A stretch of 64,000 nucleotides of DNA, from positions 1 to 64,000 of the forward strand of contig NZ_FOLG01000009.1 in NCBI RefSeq assembly GCF_900112335.1, written 5' to 3'. Below are positions 7,217-15,609 of this stretch, in pieces; position 1 is the stretch's first letter; every line of letters begins with the position of its first letter. Source of the stretch: Tropicimonas isoalkanivorans (GTDB taxonomy: Bacteria; Pseudomonadota; Alphaproteobacteria; Rhodobacterales; Rhodobacteraceae). The translations under genes were made by a program, and so were the position numbers. The notes beneath the pieces were generated by a model. That model had not been told where the DNA came from. It did no database searches and worked only from the letters and a program-made list of their open reading frames with translations.

Positions 7217-8139
7217 CCCTTAACCTGGACACCAGCCGCTTCCCATCACTGAAGGAGAGCGTCCGCGCTCATTGGGCACCGATCCTGCTTGAGCCAATTT
7301 CAGGATCTGATGAGAGATTTGTTATTGGTGTTGCTGCAGCGAATGCCACTGGATTTCACGTCGAGCTTGCGAACAACCATGACAAGCTGACATGCTTCTA
7401 CGGCGAGAACGCGCCCACCATCGTCAACGCAATTACCTTGGCTGGCATGTGCTTGCGTGAGGACCTAGCGGAGCGGTCGATTGCGGCGCTGTTCTCCCCT
7501 GACCCTCCGGTTTCCGGTGTTACAATTGGAAGGTGTCGGGAGGCAGAAGGAACTAGCTTAGAGGCTTTGACCCAAAGCTGGATGGCTGCGCTCTCGTCTT
7601 TGTATTCACCTCGCACCAGCCATGATGTGCAGTCCTCGACTATCTTGGCGGTAGGTGATGCCGAGGGCCAACGGGCAGGAGACCGTCTTCCCTTTTTGGT
7701 ATGCGATTTCGTCAAATCCCAACGCGAAGGCTTCGGCGAGTATTTCAGCACTGACATTAGAGAAGCGCGTGCCCGGCGCTCCAAGGGTGGAAGCCACCGC
7801 GTCGTCGTTGATTTCGCGGGACCTAGGCTGGTCGCCAATTTCGGGACACTGAAAGCTGGCGCCATCACGAACTCGGTGCATCTGATCAAGCGGCGTCTAT
7901 GGGACCTAAAGGTCGAGCGAGATCGGGAGCCGCACAAAATCTTGGCTAGAGCACATGAGATGATCCTGCATCGCCCGCCGAAGGATGACCCGCAAGTTTC
8001 TGAACAACAGCAAGCCAACATCAGCGAGGCGCTGGAAGACCTTGAACAGCAGGCCGTTCAAGAAGAATTGCGCCTCCTTGCGCTCGATACAGTTCAGTCC
8101 ATTGGCAACCGTGTTCTGCAATACGAATTGGCGGCATAG
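7213..8139 (+). CDS. Conserved hypothetical partner of the HipA_2-like kinase
   Basis: A 308-residue soluble protein that I do not assign to a named family. It begins with a segment reading WAPILLEPISGSDERFVIGV, reminiscent of proteins encoded next to HipA_2 kinases. The middle is alpha/beta-like and the C-terminal 70 residues are glutamine- and glutamate-rich and probably helical (SEQQQANISEALEDLEQQAV). The ATGA overlap with the kinase gene indicates translational coupling, so it may be the kinase substrate, antidote or partner (inference). No signal peptide or membrane segment is seen. Confidence 0.6.
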   Translation: MTLNLDTSRFPSLKESVRAHWAPILLEPISGSDERFVIGVAAANATGFHVELANNHDKLTCFYGENAPTIVNAITLAGMCLREDLAERSIAALFSPDPPVSGVTIGRCREAEGTSLEALTQSWMAALSSLYSPRTSHDVQSSTILAVGDAEGQRAGDRLPFLVCDFVKSQREGFGEYFSTDIREARARRSKGGSHRVVVDFAGPRLVANFGTLKAGAITNSVHLIKRRLWDLKVERDREPHKILARAHEMILHRPPKDDPQVSEQQQANISEALEDLEQQAVQEELRLLALDTVQSIGNRVLQYELAA

Positions 8140-8439
8140 TTAAGCCACAAGGCAGTGTTGACACCTTGTCAATCCACAGGAAAGTGGCGCTCACGCCCAC
8201 CTCGCCGCGTGCTACTTGAGGGACCGCTCTCCGGCTTCACTGAAGCTACCGTGCGGCGCCGCCGTCAGGCTGCTTCCCGCCCTTCGTGTCGTCCAGGCGG
8301 GTGCAGTCATGCTGAGGCTCGCTTGAGTGACCGCACAAGGCTGACATTGACTGTAGGCCAAGCCAGGAACAATGCGCCTTGGAAGACGAGCAAATCCTCC
8401 TCATCTGCTAGGCAGCTTCAGTAGCGCGGCGCCCGTAGC
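8140..8439. other. Gene-free convergent gap in the island
   Basis: A 300-bp stretch between the rightward HipA_2 partner and the leftward XRE gene with no credible coding frame. It holds one short inverted repeat, TTGACA-CCT-TGTCAA (8158-8172), just after the upstream stop. No uridine-rich terminator is seen. Confidence 0.5.
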
Positions 8440-9075
8440 TTAACGCGGCCACCTACGCCCCTCGAGTCCCTCATCGACGTGCTTCTGCCAAGCCGCCTCG
8501 TCACGCTCATACTGTTCGAACTGACTATCCTCATAGGCTTCTGGGTCAGGCGGTGCCGGGATGTTCTCCGGATGGAACTTGTACACCATCTCCCTCGCGA
8601 CCATCTCATCGACCAGACGCTTGTCGATCATGAGCCCGCGCTCCTGCGCATAGCCGATCGTTTCATTGATGATCTTTTCCTGCCTCGAAAGGGGTATGCC
8701 CTTGTAGTCGGTCAGGAGAACGCGAAGCATCCAGATCGTCGTGGACACGACCCGCTCATACCCTTCGCTTGAAGGGCGGCCGGTCAGGATCTCGTTCAGA
8801 TCAACGCCGGTGTACATGTTGAGGCGAACCAGCGCCTCGGTCGGAATCGATCGCTTCCCGCTTTCATAGGCGTAGTAGCTCCGTGGCGTGATATCCATCA
8901 TCTCCGCCATCTCGGTCTTCGTGAAGCCTCGCTTCTTCCTGAAGCGTTCGAGGTTGGCGTGGGGCTCCACCGCGAGCGCGGCCGCCAGGGCCTCTTCCTG
9001 GCTTTGGGCTTCCTCCTCTTCCTCGAAAGCACGGGCATACTCGTCCGGGTCGACCGGGGTGAACTTGAACGCCAT
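8440..9075 (-). CDS. XRE-family transcriptional regulator of the integrative element
   Basis: A 211-residue regulator. After an acidic N-terminus (EEEEEAQSQEE around 19-28) the segment 41-97 is a Cro/CI helix-turn-helix (NLERFRKKRGFTKTEMAEMM, ITPRSYYAYESGKRSIP). The C-terminal half is helical and unassigned. Start ATG 9075 is preferred over an upstream in-frame start at 9195 because GAGG lies about nine bases before it and the divergent excisionase-like gene begins at 9198. It is transcribed away from the excisionase-integrase genes and is a good candidate to repress them. Confidence 0.82.
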   Translation of the reverse strand: MAFKFTPVDPDEYARAFEEEEEAQSQEEALAAALAVEPHANLERFRKKRGFTKTEMAEMMDITPRSYYAYESGKRSIPTEALVRLNMYTGVDLNEILTGRPSSEGYERVVSTTIWMLRVLLTDYKGIPLSRQEKIINETIGYAQERGLMIDKRLVDEMVAREMVYKFHPENIPAPPDPEAYEDSQFEQYERDEAAWQKHVDEGLEGRRWPR

Positions 9076-9095
9076 TGTCACGGCCTCGCAGGATA

Positions 9096-9109
9096 GGAAC
9101 AATCGTTCC
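9096..9109. promoter_or_regulatory. Short palindrome in the divergent XRE/excisionase promoter region
   Basis: GGAAC-AATC-GTTCC is a perfect 5-bp inverted repeat located 20 bp before the XRE start and 90 bp before the excisionase-like gene. Its position suits an operator for the XRE protein; evidence is positional only. Confidence 0.4.
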
Positions 9110-9197
9110 GGCAATTGTGCCCGAAAAAAGAAAGCCTGTGAAGCCGTGCATTTGGCTGGTAGCATCAGCCCGACAGCGTATGAAACCGGAGGCACCG

Positions 9198-9407
9198 ATG
9201 TCGGAACTCTTGATGGAAGGGAAAACCCCGGAGAACTGGGCGAAGCAGTTGCTCGAGCACGGTGTGCGGGTGTCGCCGCGCCTCATCCGCACGAGGGCGC
9301 GTGAGACCGGTAACTACTACCAGCTCGGCAACCTGATGCTCCTGTCTCCGGAGCAGATCGAGGCACTGCTGATGCCGGGGCGGCCCCAGGCTGACCAGAG
9401 AGCCTGA
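9198..9407 (+). CDS. Excisionase-like small helix-turn-helix protein
   Basis: A 69-residue protein starting MSELLMEGKTPENWAKQLLE and continuing GVRVSPRLIRTRARETGNYYQLGNLMLLSPEQIEALL. The pattern of a short winged helix with a final L-x-P-E-x-I helix is that of AlpA/MerR-like excisionases and helix-turn-helix cofactors of integrases. ATG 9198 is preceded by GGAGG at 9188-9192. It sits upstream of a tiny gene and the integrase on the same strand, so it probably directs excision or integrase control. Confidence 0.65.
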   Translation: MSELLMEGKTPENWAKQLLEHGVRVSPRLIRTRARETGNYYQLGNLMLLSPEQIEALLMPGRPQADQRA

Positions 9408-9417
9408 GGAGGCGAAG

Positions 9418-9591
9418 ATGGCGGCAGAGAAGGCACGCATCACGCAATCCGAGCTGACCCGATACCTGAAGGCGTATCGGGATGCCGGGATCCCCATCGG
9501 GCGTTCAGAGATCAGCCGTGATGGCACCGTCGTCATCTACACGGCCACGCCGAAGGCGCAGGAGGAGGACAACCCGTGGGATCAGGCCTGA
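9418..9591 (+). CDS. Short uncharacterised protein overlapping the integrase start
   Basis: A 57-residue frame, MAAEKARITQSELTRYLKAY onward, ending PWDQA. A good GAGGAGG lies at 9407-9413. The sequence resembles small proteins carried beside integrases in alphaproteobacterial elements (N-terminal helix, then a beta strand TVVIYTA). The last 16 bases overlap the integrase GTG start in another frame, so translation is probably coupled. Function unknown. Confidence 0.65.
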   Translation: MAAEKARITQSELTRYLKAYRDAGIPIGRSEISRDGTVVIYTATPKAQEEDNPWDQA

Positions 9592-10703
9592 AACGGAGCC
9601 GCCAGTATCCCGGCGCGACCTCCTATTTCGACCGGCACGGCAAGCGCCGGTGGCGCTTTCGCAAGGGCGGCTTCTCGGCCGAGCTTGGATCGGATTACGG
9701 CTCCGAGGATTTCATCCGGCGATACGAGGCCGCGCTGGAGGGACACCGGACGCGCGGAGGCGTCGGCGCCGGCCGCGCGAAACCCGGCAGTGTCGGGCTG
9801 CTCATCTCGAAATGGTACCGGTCGCAGGACTTCCTGGCGCTCGAGGCATCGACGCAGCGCGTTTACCGCGGCGTGGTCGAGAGCTTCCGCCAGCAGCACG
9901 GCGACAAGCCCGTGCACCTGATGCAGCTCCGTCATGTGCAGGACCTTCTGGCTGCCAAGGCGGACACGCCTGCAGCGGCCAATAACCTGCGCAAGAGGCT
10001 GATCCAGCTCCTGGACTACGCGATCACGCTGGAATGGCGGACCGACAACCCGGCACGCGCCACGAAGCCCTACAAGATCGCCACAGAGGGCTTCCACACC
10101 TGGACCGAGGCGGAGATCGCAAAATTCATCCAGACGCATCCTGAGGGCACTGAGGCGCACAGGGTGATGACGCTGATGGCCTACACCGGAGCGGCCCGCG
10201 TGGATGCGGTGCAGCTTGGCCCCTGGAACATCAAGGATGGGCGATTTCAGTACCGTCGCCAGAAGACGAAGAAGACCAACGGACGCCTGATCTCGATTCC
10301 CGTGCATCCGGACCTGGCAGCGGTCCTGGCCAAGCTGCCGACCGACCGGCCCTACATCTCCACGAGGCGCGGTACGGCGCGCACAGCGGCCGGCCTGGGC
10401 AATCTCATGCAGCGCTGGACCCGGGAGGCGGATTTGCCCGCCTGCTCCTCTCACGGCCTGCGGAAGGCCTGTGCGCGGCGACTCGCGGAGGCAGGAGCGA
10501 CCACGAACCAGATCGCGTCGGTGACCGGTCACAAGACGCTGGCGCTTGTACAGCACTACACGGCTGCGGCAGAACGCGAAGGATTGGCTGATTCAGCTTT
10601 CGAGAAGCTGCTCGCACGTCCGAATGGAGAACAAAATCTGGCGAACTTTCCTGATTGGTTCGCCAATATCGACACCAAGTCCCTTAAAGGAAAGGAAAAC
10701 TGA
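9576..10703 (+). CDS. Tyrosine recombinase integrase of the tRNA-Lys island
   Basis: A 375-residue phage-type integrase. The core-binding domain spans about 70-165 and the catalytic domain about 175-345, with R208 (in GAARVDAV), H293-x-x-R296 (HGLRKACA), H319 (GHKTLAL) and nucleophile Y328 (QHYTAAA). Translation starts at GTG 9576 inside the preceding small gene. It reads toward the 3' end of tRNA-Lys 8 bp away, the standard position for an integrase whose attachment site is the tRNA 3' end. The element therefore extends leftwards through the defence genes and beyond the window. Confidence 0.92.
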   Translation: MGSGLKRSRQYPGATSYFDRHGKRRWRFRKGGFSAELGSDYGSEDFIRRYEAALEGHRTRGGVGAGRAKPGSVGLLISKWYRSQDFLALEASTQRVYRGVVESFRQQHGDKPVHLMQLRHVQDLLAAKADTPAAANNLRKRLIQLLDYAITLEWRTDNPARATKPYKIATEGFHTWTEAEIAKFIQTHPEGTEAHRVMTLMAYTGAARVDAVQLGPWNIKDGRFQYRRQKTKKTNGRLISIPVHPDLAAVLAKLPTDRPYISTRRGTARTAAGLGNLMQRWTREADLPACSSHGLRKACARRLAEAGATTNQIASVTGHKTLALVQHYTAAAEREGLADSAFEKLLARPNGEQNLANFPDWFANIDTKSLKGKEN

Positions 10704-10710
10704 TGTTCAG

Positions 10711-10786
10711 TGGTGAGCCGTACAGGATTCGAACCTGTGACCCACTGATTAAAAGTCAGTTGCTCTACCAACTGAGCTAACGGCCC
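10711..10786 (-). tRNA. tRNA-Lys (anticodon UUU), island attachment site
   Basis: Minus-strand cloverleaf of 76 nt including an encoded CCA: acceptor GGGCCGT pairs with ACGGCTC, D-arm AGCTCAGTTGGTAGAGC, anticodon stem-loop CTGACTTTTAATCAG with TTT anticodon, T-arm ACAGGTTCGAATCCTGT. Its 3' end faces the integrase gene, so it serves as attB for the island on the left. The gene appears intact. Confidence 0.97.
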
Positions 10787-10799
10787 ATCCGAGGCCCGG

Positions 10800-10828
10800 T
10801 GATTAAGAAACCTTGTCCGCATGGTCAA
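10800..10828 (-). promoter_or_regulatory. Possible promoter of tRNA-Lys
   Basis: On the minus strand TTGACC (10828-10823) is followed after exactly 17 bp by TAATCA (10805-10800), 14 bp before the tRNA 5' end. The -35 is strong and the -10 weak. Confidence 0.4.
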
Positions 10829-10885
10829 GCGGAAAAGTCACTTGCTCTTCAAAACCCTCACGGACCTGCGTATATGGCCCGCATC

Positions 10886-11728
10886 ATGCGCGATGCACCT
10901 TCTTCCTCCGGCCTGCGATTCTTCAAGATGCATGGCCTCGGCAACGACTTCGTGGTCATAGACCAGCGGAGCGGCAGCGGCGTGGTGTCGCCCCACGTCG
11001 TGCGTGCGATTGGAGACCGCCATCGTGGTGTGGGGTTCGACCAGCTCGCACTTATCGAGACCGACACCCAGGCCGACGCGCGTCTGACCTTCTACAACGC
11101 CGACGGATCGCTGTCGGCCACGTGCGGAAACGCAACGCGCTGCGTCGCCCGTCACCTGATGGTGGAGACCGGGCGCACCGCAATTTCGCTGCGCACCGAG
11201 CGGGGCGTCCTGCAGTGCGAAGACGCAGGCGACGGCCAGACCCGGGTCAACATGGGCCAGCCGATGCTCGGCTGGGCCGACGTGCCGCTTGCGCGCGCGA
11301 TGGACACGCTGGAACTGCCCCTACCGGGCGCCCCCACCGGCACCGGCATGGGCAACCCGCATTGCACATTCTTCGTGGAGGATGCGGAGGCAGTCGACTT
11401 GGCTACCTTTGGTCCTGAACACGAGCACCATCCACTGTTCCCCGAGCGCACGAACGTCCAGGTCGCACATCTCATCGGCCCCGACCATCTGCGGATGCGC
11501 GTGTGGGAACGCGGGACCGGCGTCACGCTGGCATCGGGCTCCTCCTCCTGCGCCACGGCCGTCGCCGCCGCGCGCCGCGGTCTGACAGGCCGTCATGTGC
11601 GGATCGACCTCGACGGCGGGACGATCGACATCGACTGGCGCGACGACGGTGTGCACATGACCGGTCCCACCGCCCACGTCTTCGACGGCACCCTCACCTC
11701 TGCTTTTCTCACCGGGGCCGCCAAATGA
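10886..11728 (+). CDS. dapF: Diaminopimelate epimerase
   Basis: Converts LL- to meso-diaminopimelate in lysine and peptidoglycan synthesis; cytosolic, cofactor-free. The about 280-residue protein has the opening [12 protein letters not shown], the first catalytic cysteine in ATCGNATRC and the second in [11 protein letters not shown], where the common GSGTCA is slightly altered. ATG 10886 is used; 10874 is equally possible and neither has a strong ribosome site, while the reading frame runs up to the tRNA region. The stop overlaps the mtaB start as ATGA, so the two genes are cotranslated. Confidence 0.93.
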   Translation: MRDAPSSSGLRFFKMHGLGNDFVVIDQRSGSGVVSPHVVRAIGDRHRGVGFDQLALIETDTQADARLTFYNADGSLSATCGNATRCVARHLMVETGRTAISLRTERGVLQCEDAGDGQTRVNMGQPMLGWADVPLARAMDTLELPLPGAPTGTGMGNPHCTFFVEDAEAVDLATFGPEHEHHPLFPERTNVQVAHLIGPDHLRMRVWERGTGVTLASGSSSCATAVAAARRGLTGRHVRIDLDGGTIDIDWRDDGVHMTGPTAHVFDGTLTSAFLTGAAK

Positions 11729-12987
11729 GCGACGCGCCCCCGATTTTTGCCACGCTTGGCTGCCGTCTGAACGCCTACGAGACCGAAGCGATGAAAGAGC
11801 TCGCGGCCAACGCCGGTCTCGGTCAAACCGTCGTCGTCAACACCTGCGCCGTCACGGCAGAGGCCGTTCGCAAGGCGCGGCAGGAGATCCGGCGCCTGCG
11901 CCGCGAACATCCCGACGCGACCCTCGTCGTGACAGGCTGCGCCGCGCAGACGGAGCCGCAGACTTTCGCCGCGATGAGCGAGGTCGACCGCGTTATCGGC
12001 AACGCGGAGAAAATGCGCGCAGACACATGGCGTCGCATGGCGGGCCCCGATTTCGTGGGCGAAACCGAGAAGGTGCAGGTAGACGACATCATGTCCGTGC
12101 GGGAAACCGCGGGCCACCTGATCGACGGTTTTGGCACCCGGTCGCGCGCCTATGTCCAGGTTCAGAATGGCTGCGACCACCGCTGCACATTCTGCATCAT
12201 TCCGTTCGGTCGCGGAAATTCCCGGTCGGTCCCGGCAGGCGTCGTTGTGGACCAGATCAAGCGCCTCGTCGAGCGCGGCTACAACGAGGTCGTCTTGACC
12301 GGCGTCGACCTCACCTCCTGGGGCGCGGACCTCCCGGCGCAGCCGCGATTGGGCGACCTCGTCCTGCGTATCCTGAAGCTCGTCCCCGATTTGCCGCGCC
12401 TGCGCATTTCTTCCATCGATTCTATCGAAGCAGACGCGGCGCTCATGGAAGCTATCGCCACGGAAACGCGGTTGATGCCCCACCTACATCTGTCCCTGCA
12501 GGCCGGCGACAACATGGTTCTCAAACGCATGAAACGCCGCCATGCCCGAGAGGACGCCATCCGTTTCTGCGAGGAGGCGCGTGGATTGCGCCCCGACATG
12601 ACGTTCGGGGCGGACATCATCGCCGGCTTCCCGACCGAAACCGACGAGATGTTTACGCGCTCCCTCGATCTGGTGCGCGAATGCGATCTGACATGGCTTC
12701 ACGTCTTCCCATACTCCCCGCGACGCGGCACGCCGGCGGCGCGGATGCCCCAGGTCCATGGGACACATATCAGGGAACGTGCCGCCCGCCTACGCGAGGC
12801 GGGCGATGCACAGGTTGCCCGCCATCTCGTCCGGCAGATCGGTCAAACGCACCGCGTGCTTCTGGAGGCCCCACGGATGGGGCGCACCGAACATTTCGCA
12901 GAAGTCGCCTTTACCGCCGATCAACCGGAAGGAAGGATCGTCTCGGCCCAGATAGCCGGACATGACGGCACGCAGCTACTCGCTTGA
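11725..12987 (+). CDS. mtaB: tRNA t6A37 methylthiotransferase MtaB-type radical SAM enzyme
   Basis: Adds a methylthio group to t6A37 of tRNAs decoding ANN codons. The 420-residue protein has the UPF0004 N-terminal domain with cysteines in [15 protein letters not shown] and TGCAAQ for the second cluster, the radical SAM triad CDHRCTFC (residues about 151-158) and a C-terminal TRAM-like part. LGCRLN and the sequence around the SAM motif favour MtaB over MiaB and RimO. ATG 11725 overlaps the dapF stop by four bases, an arrangement frequent in Rhodobacterales. Confidence 0.88.
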   Translation: MSDAPPIFATLGCRLNAYETEAMKELAANAGLGQTVVVNTCAVTAEAVRKARQEIRRLRREHPDATLVVTGCAAQTEPQTFAAMSEVDRVIGNAEKMRADTWRRMAGPDFVGETEKVQVDDIMSVRETAGHLIDGFGTRSRAYVQVQNGCDHRCTFCIIPFGRGNSRSVPAGVVVDQIKRLVERGYNEVVLTGVDLTSWGADLPAQPRLGDLVLRILKLVPDLPRLRISSIDSIEADAALMEAIATETRLMPHLHLSLQAGDNMVLKRMKRRHAREDAIRFCEEARGLRPDMTFGADIIAGFPTETDEMFTRSLDLVRECDLTWLHVFPYSPRRGTPAARMPQVHGTHIRERAARLREAGDAQVARHLVRQIGQTHRVLLEAPRMGRTEHFAEVAFTADQPEGRIVSAQIAGHDGTQLLA

Positions 12988-13095
12988 GCCTTCCGCCTTG
13001 CGTTAATCAATTCCGCCACGTCCCGGCCGCACTCTGCCCCCTTCGCAACCGATGGCAGGCGGCCTATCTTCAGTTCAATAAGTTCCGGAGGTTCC

Positions 13096-13716
13096 ATGCA
13101 ACTTTACCACAGTCCAGCGTCGCCATTCGTGCGCAAGGTGATGGTCACCCTGCACGAGACGGGGCAGACCGCCGACGTCGAAATCGTCCCGGCAAAAGTC
13201 ACGCCCATGGACGCCACGAATGCCGCCGTCTCCTGGAACCCGCTTGGGAAGATCCCCACGCTGGTCCGGGACGACGGGCCAGCCCTGTTCGACAGCCGGG
13301 TCATCTGCCGGTTTCTCGATGCCCGCGCCGGGGCAGCGCTCTATCCAAGCAACCGGCTGTGGGAAGTAATGACGCTCGAGGCGCTCTCCGACGGCATCAT
13401 GGAGGCCGCGGTGCTCATGGTCTATGAATCGCGCTGCCGCCCGCAGGAGAAGATCCATGACTTCTGGGTCGAGAGCCAGTGGGCCAAGGTCGCTCGCGCC
13501 CTCGACGTGCTGGAAGCGCGCTGGAGCAGCCTACTCGCTGGTCCGCTCCACATCGGTCAGATTGCCACGGGCTGCGCGCTCGGCTACCTCGACTTCCGCC
13601 ATGGCGGGCGCGATTGGCGCGCGGGTCGCGACGCGCTTGCAACGTGGGAAAAAGGTTTTGCGGCCCGGCCCTCGATGCAGGCGACCTTTCCCACCGAGCG
13701 GCCGGCGCCGGCCTAA
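13096..13716 (+). CDS. Glutathione S-transferase family protein
   Basis: A 206-residue two-domain GST. The N-terminal thioredoxin-like domain reads LYHSPASPFVRKVMVTL and contains the cis-proline/glutathione-binding NPLGKIPTLV and the DSRVICRFLD element; the rest is helical. Serine near position 6-9 is the likely catalytic residue of this class. GGAGG precedes the ATG. Substrate cannot be told. The stop overlaps the stop of the small minus-strand gene by three bases. Confidence 0.88.
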   Translation: MQLYHSPASPFVRKVMVTLHETGQTADVEIVPAKVTPMDATNAAVSWNPLGKIPTLVRDDGPALFDSRVICRFLDARAGAALYPSNRLWEVMTLEALSDGIMEAAVLMVYESRCRPQEKIHDFWVESQWAKVARALDVLEARWSSLLAGPLHIGQIATGCALGYLDFRHGGRDWRAGRDALATWEKGFAARPSMQATFPTERPAPA

Positions 13717-13925
13717 CCCTGCGTCTCCTCGATACCGATCGGTTTGTGCCGCCGCAGAACTTCGCGCGCCTCGGGGGCTGCATCCGCCGAGGTGATGACC
13801 TTCACCTCGCCGCGGTCCCGATCGAGATAAACGACCTCGCTCGGAAATCCGGTATCGATCAGGTCTTCGTGGGCATTACGGGCCGTGTCCGCCGAAGCGA
13901 ACTTGCCGGTCAGCGTCTTTGTCAT
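13713..13925 (-). CDS. Small conserved hypothetical protein
   Basis: A 70-residue protein, MTKTLTGKFASADTARNAHE then DLIDTGFPSEVVYLDRDRGEVKV. The beta-alpha-beta pattern resembles small general-stress-type proteins in which a strand is followed by an amphipathic helix; function unknown. ATG 13925 is chosen because GGAGGGGG lies just before it; a longer in-frame start at 13967 lacks a ribosome site. Convergent with the GST gene. Confidence 0.65.
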   Translation of the reverse strand: MTKTLTGKFASADTARNAHEDLIDTGFPSEVVYLDRDRGEVKVITSADAAPEAREVLRRHKPIGIEETQG

Positions 13926-14010
13926 CACCCCCTCCATGACAAGCGAAATACCCCGGAATGATAGCACAAAACGCCCCCGCCCGCCATTGGCGCGACCTGT
14001 CCGTCTCGGT

Positions 14011-14060
14011 GGCCGAAATACCCCCGCCGGAGGCAGCGGGGCACTGCCCCGCTTCCCGCG
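14011..14060. repeat. GC-rich intergenic element, copy 1 (shortened)
   Basis: GGCCGAAATACCCCCGCCGG followed by an inverted GCGGGGCACTGCCCCGC hairpin. It shares the AAATA-C-rich-G-rich core and following hairpin with three other intergenic sites in this window but lacks the CTTCTTG start. Confidence 0.5.
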
Positions 14061-14066
14061 CGGCGG

Positions 14067-14723
14067 TCAGAAACTGTAGCTGACGCCGATGTTGAACGCA
14101 TTGGTTGTGATGTCGGTTTCCATCTCGCCACCGTTGTCGAGGTCGATGTCGTGGGAAGAGTACGACCCCTTGTACTCCCCGAAGAGCGCCCAGTTCTCGT
14201 TCAACTCCCAGGATGCGCCCGCCACCCAGATCGCGGCTGGCCCCGTCACCTGGTATTCGAACGTGTCGCTGTCACCGCGCTCGACATCGACGTGGGGCAT
14301 CGCGAAGCCCAAGCCGCCACCGACATACGGCGTGATCCGTCCGCTCGCCCATTGGCCCGGCCAGCGGTAGAACACGTTCGCGGTAAAGAGGTTCATCCCA
14401 TCGGTCAGTTCCAGATCGTCAAATCCGTGTTTCTTACGATCGGAGTCGGAGGCGTAGACCTTCGCGTGGTTGAATTCGAGGCCATAGCCGATGCGTTCGC
14501 TCCGCCACCACGTTGCGCGGAAGCCGTAGTACGGCGGCATGTCGGCGGATTTGCCTTCCCAGTCCACCGTAAAATCGAAATCGTTCTGGCCATCGTCGCC
14601 CTTTGCCTTGGAGTCTACGGCTTCCTGAAAACCGGTGTAAAAACTGAGTTCCACCTCGGCCGGGGCAGGCGCGGCGACGACTGTGGACGACAGGGCCAGA
14701 AGCGCAGCAATTTGGCGATTCAT
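14067..14723 (-). CDS. Outer-membrane beta-barrel protein (possibly lipid A oxidase-like)
   Basis: A 218-residue exported protein. MNRQIAALLALSSTVVAAPA is a signal peptide; the mature part has alternating strands such as VELSFYTGFQE, YYGFRATWWRSERIGYGLEF and WALFGEYKGSYSS and ends FNIGVSYSF, with the terminal phenylalanine typical of outer-membrane barrels. The WEGKSADMPPYYGFRATWW segment recalls alphaproteobacterial proteins annotated as lipid A oxidase, which is only a suggestion. ATG 14723 is used. It is transcribed divergently from petABC. Confidence 0.72.
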   Translation of the reverse strand: MNRQIAALLALSSTVVAAPAPAEVELSFYTGFQEAVDSKAKGDDGQNDFDFTVDWEGKSADMPPYYGFRATWWRSERIGYGLEFNHAKVYASDSDRKKHGFDDLELTDGMNLFTANVFYRWPGQWASGRITPYVGGGLGFAMPHVDVERGDSDTFEYQVTGPAAIWVAGASWELNENWALFGEYKGSYSSHDIDLDNGGEMETDITTNAFNIGVSYSF

Positions 14724-14843
14724 GCTCGTGATTCCCTCTTGCAAGTTTTCGGGCTCAAATCACGCCTGTTCCTCGGGAGGTACAAGCGATTCCCGTCCAA
14801 ACGGGCCGTCGCAACCGCCCGCCAGACAGGCTCCGACAGCTTT

Positions 14844-14862
14844 TCACATGCGAAAAATGTGA
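14844..14862. promoter_or_regulatory. Inverted repeat upstream of petABC
   Basis: TCACAT-N7-ATGTGA is a perfect 6-bp inverted repeat in the divergent region between the barrel protein gene and petA. It has the size of a dimeric regulator site; which protein binds it is unknown. Confidence 0.4.
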
Positions 14863-15019
14863 TAACTCATCCACTTTGCGACACCGCGCCGCACCTGCGG
14901 GAGTTTGCCGACTGGACCAATCCAAGCCATCCAACTAACTAGTCCTCCAGACCGGTCGCGGCTACCCGCGACCCGAAATTCGTTTGAAGCACGCTACGCC
15001 AGCAAAAGGGAGATTGCTC

Positions 15020-15598
15020 GTGTCCCAAGCAGAAGACCACGACGGCACCCGTCGCGACTTCCTCTATTACGCGACCGCGGGTGCGGGCGCGGTCGCCACG
15101 GGCGCCGCTGTCTGGCCCCTGATTAACCAGATGAACCCTTCCGCCGACGTCCAGGCGCTCAGTTCCATCCAGGTCGACGTCAGTTCCGTACAGGAAGGGA
15201 CGCAGATCACGGTGAAATGGCTCGGCAAACCGGTGTTCCTGCGCTTGCGCACGGAGGCCGAGATCGAGCAGGCCCGATCCGTCGAGATATCCGAGTTGGT
15301 CGACCAGGTCGCGCGCAACGCCAACATTGACGGCGCCGCGCCCGCGACGGACGAGAACCGCGCGCTGGACGAGTCCGGGGCCTGGCTGGTGATGATGGGC
15401 GTTTGCACCCACCTGGGCTGCGTGCCGCTGAGCGATGCGGGCGACTATGTCGGCCCCAACGGCATCGGCGGCTGGTTCTGCCCCTGCCACGGGTCGCACT
15501 ACGACACCGCGGGACGCATCCGCAAAGGGCCCGCGCCGCAGAACCTGCCGGTTCCGACCGCGTCCTTCGTGGACGAAACCACGATCAAGCTCGGCTAA
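15020..15598 (+). CDS. petA: Ubiquinol-cytochrome c reductase Rieske iron-sulfur subunit
   Basis: The 2Fe-2S subunit of cytochrome bc1, passing electrons from quinol to cytochrome c1. The 192-residue protein has a twin-arginine start ([13 protein letters not shown]), one transmembrane anchor ([12 protein letters not shown]), and the cluster ligands CTHLGC and CPCHGSH. GTG 15020 after GGGAG is chosen; it matches the Rhodobacter FbcF N-terminus, while a TTG at 14984 would add residues ahead of the Tat motif. First gene of the petABC operon, followed 11 bp later by petB. Confidence 0.97.
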   Translation: MSQAEDHDGTRRDFLYYATAGAGAVATGAAVWPLINQMNPSADVQALSSIQVDVSSVQEGTQITVKWLGKPVFLRLRTEAEIEQARSVEISELVDQVARNANIDGAAPATDENRALDESGAWLVMMGVCTHLGCVPLSDAGDYVGPNGIGGWFCPCHGSHYDTAGRIRKGPAPQNLPVPTASFVDETTIKLG

Positions 15599-15609
15599 GG
15601 GAGACAAAG

